Shown: positions 62,724-64,000 of the stretch, piece after piece
Position numbering within the stretch: the stretch's first letter is position 1
How the letters are laid out: the number at the start of each line of letters is the position of its first letter
NCBI GenBank assembly: GCA_016927755.1
Contig: JAFGLZ010000132.1
Coordinates: 1 to 64,000, forward strand
DNA: 64,000 nucleotides
Direction: 5' to 3'
Source: Phycisphaerae bacterium
GTDB taxonomy: Bacteria > Planctomycetota > Phycisphaerae > UBA1845 > JAFGLZ01
The notes under the pieces: model-generated
Told to the model about the DNA's origin: nothing
What the model saw: only the letters and a program-made list of their open reading frames with translations
The model's database searches: none
Made by a program: the position numbers and the translations under genes

Positions 62724-62880
62724 CTCCCAGATGCAACCGATGAGAGCCGGGGGGCATAAATGGGGGATCCAGCCAGTTCACCTTCTGGGCGGTCGTGGCG
62801 CGACGGACGGCAACCTCGCGACGGCAAGGCATTGACGCGAGGGACACTTCGCCCGGCCCGAGAATCTCGCCCTTGAAGCC

Positions 62881-64000
62881 ATGAAAATACTCATCTTGTC
62901 CCAATACTTCCCGCCGGAGTTCGGCGCCTGCGCGGCGCGCAACTCCGAGCATGCCGCCCTTTGGGCCCAGGCCGGGCACGACGTCGAGGTGTGTACCGGA
63001 TTCCCCAACTACCCCAGCGGCATCATCCCCGAGATCTACCGAGGCAGGCTTTTCGCGCAAGAAAGACACGACGGGTACGTCGTCAACCGTTCCTGGATCT
63101 ACGCGACGCCGAACCGGCAGGTGTGGAAACGCTCGCTGGCCTCCGTCTCGTTCATGGTCTCCGCTTTCGTGTGCGGGGTCTTCAAGTGCAAGCGTCCGGA
63201 CGTGATCATCGGATCGTCCGGACCTTTCTTCGTCGGTCCGCTCGGGTATCTGGTCGGCCGAATCAGGCGAGTGCCGTTCGTATTCGAGGTCCGCGACATA
63301 CTGCCCCAGCAGGCGATCGACGTAGGCATGATCAAGAATCAGTTCCTGATCAAGGCACTGCAAGCCGTCGAGGAGTTCCTGTATCGACGAGCGTGCGGCA
63401 TCATCACCGTGGCGGAGGCCTCGCGACGGTCCATCATTGATCGAGGCTTCGACGACAAGAAGCTCTTCACCATCGAGAACGGCATCCGTGAGAACGTGTT
63501 CAAGCCCTGCGAGCGGGAGGGCGAGATCCGGGAGGAATACGGCTGGCAGGGCAAGTTCGTCGCCATGTATATCGGGGCCCACGGCGTGTCTCAAGGCCTG
63601 CTCACGCTGGTCGATGTGGCGGAGCGCCTCCGTGATCGCCAGGACATCCAGTTCGTCTTCGTCGGTGACGGCGCGGACAAGCCTGGCATGCTGGACCGCG
63701 TGAGGGAGCGCAGTCTGACAAACGTCGATTTCCTCCCTCTGCAGGACCGACAGCGGATCCCGCTATTCTACGCGGCGTCAGATGTGTGTCTGGTTCCGCT
63801 AAGGAAGGGGAACTACTTCCGCATCAATATCCCTTCCAAGATTTTCGAAATCATGGCCTGCGGGCGTCCGATCATCCTTGGCGCCGAGGGGCAGGCGCTT
63901 GACATCATGGAGGTTTCCGGCGGCGGCCTGTCCGTCGAGCCGGAGAACGTGAACGCCTACGTGGATGCCATCCTGCGCCTGCGATCCGATCCCGACCTGG
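62881..64000 (+). CDS. Glycosyltransferase family 4 (partial, runs off the window)
   Basis: From the ATG at 62881 an open frame continues to the window end (373 codons visible). It begins MKILILSQYFPPEFGACAARNSEHA, the WcaI/WbuB-type GT4 N-terminal fold, and has RVPFVFEVRDILPQ, ITVAEASRRSII, the C-terminal Rossmann FVAMYIGAHGVSQGLLTLV, VFVGDGADKP and INIPSKIFEIMACGRPII with the donor-binding glutamate. It adds a sugar to a lipid-linked polysaccharide repeat. The gene follows the sugar transferase by 157 bases. Confidence 0.9.
   Translation, partial: MKILILSQYFPPEFGACAARNSEHAALWAQAGHDVEVCTGFPNYPSGIIPEIYRGRLFAQERHDGYVVNRSWIYATPNRQVWKRSLASVSFMVSAFVCGVFKCKRPDVIIGSSGPFFVGPLGYLVGRIRRVPFVFEVRDILPQQAIDVGMIKNQFLIKALQAVEEFLYRRACGIITVAEASRRSIIDRGFDDKKLFTIENGIRENVFKPCEREGEIREEYGWQGKFVAMYIGAHGVSQGLLTLVDVAERLRDRQDIQFVFVGDGADKPGMLDRVRERSLTNVDFLPLQDRQRIPLFYAASDVCLVPLRKGNYFRINIPSKIFEIMACGRPIILGAEGQALDIMEVSGGGLSVEPENVNAYVDAILRLRSDPDL

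Noticed and set aside
1-64000. CRISPR arrays
   Set aside because: No regularly spaced repeats of 23-45 bases were seen; the repeats present are short palindromes.

Overview
The window is high-GC bacterial DNA that most likely comes from a planctomycete of the Phycisphaerae type. This is inferred from several features: an LpxC-FabZ fusion inside a full lipid A cluster, PEP-CTERM secretion, many secreted glycoside hydrolases and PQQ-propeller proteins, McsA/McsB, and a dnaA locus without dnaN next to it. No rRNA or intact tRNA gene was found. No species assignment is possible from the sequence alone.

Layout. 0.1-1.1 kb: three tandem miniature lipoproteins. 1.2-13.1 kb: envelope biogenesis, all on the plus strand: a PmtA-like methyltransferase, an LpxL-like acyltransferase homologue that has lost its catalytic pair, LptD behind a near-consensus promoter, two Skp/OmpH-like chaperones, lpxD, lpxC-fabZ, lpxA, a Gfo/Idh dehydrogenase translationally coupled to lpxA (GnnA candidate) and a zinc alcohol dehydrogenase. 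13.1-24.3 kb: thermonuclease, PEP-CTERM-type sugar transferase, lipoprotein, a protein with three VanZ-like modules, B12-type radical SAM protein, GroES-like protein, BtpA family protein, PAP2-like membrane protein, methyltransferase, Tat-exported glycosidase-like protein and a small lipoprotein.

24.3-38.1 kb is a more mobile region. It holds a frameshifted transposase tail, a cluster of palindromes, a YtrA-type GntR/ABC operon whose last permease carries a periplasmic propeller, a GH78 rhamnosidase, a cyclase, a CobS-like AAA+ remnant without Walker A, a twice-broken IS91-family element, a PEP-CTERM protein and a REP-like inverted pair. 38.1-53 kb: a large secreted methyltransferase-like/PQQ-propeller fusion, an EF-hand remnant, mcsB-mcsA, a GNAT protein, a probable oriC with dnaA, a strong intrinsic terminator, glmM, an esterase-gamma-glutamyltransferase fusion, a DinB-like protein, a BrnT toxin with its antitoxin, an exo/endonuclease-phosphatase and a thioesterase. 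53-61 kb: a five-bladed-propeller glycosidase-like protein, a second GH78 rhamnosidase with a C-terminal lectin-like domain, and an MFS sugar porter. 61.3-64 kb: the start of an exopolysaccharide cluster (sugar transferase plus a family 4 glycosyltransferase that runs off the window).

Together the genes describe a cell with a true lipid A outer membrane, a surface polysaccharide pathway and a capacity to strip rhamnose from plant or algal polysaccharides. The least familiar architectures are the ABC permease-propeller, the methyltransferase-PQQ propeller, the esterase-GGT fusion and the triple VanZ protein.
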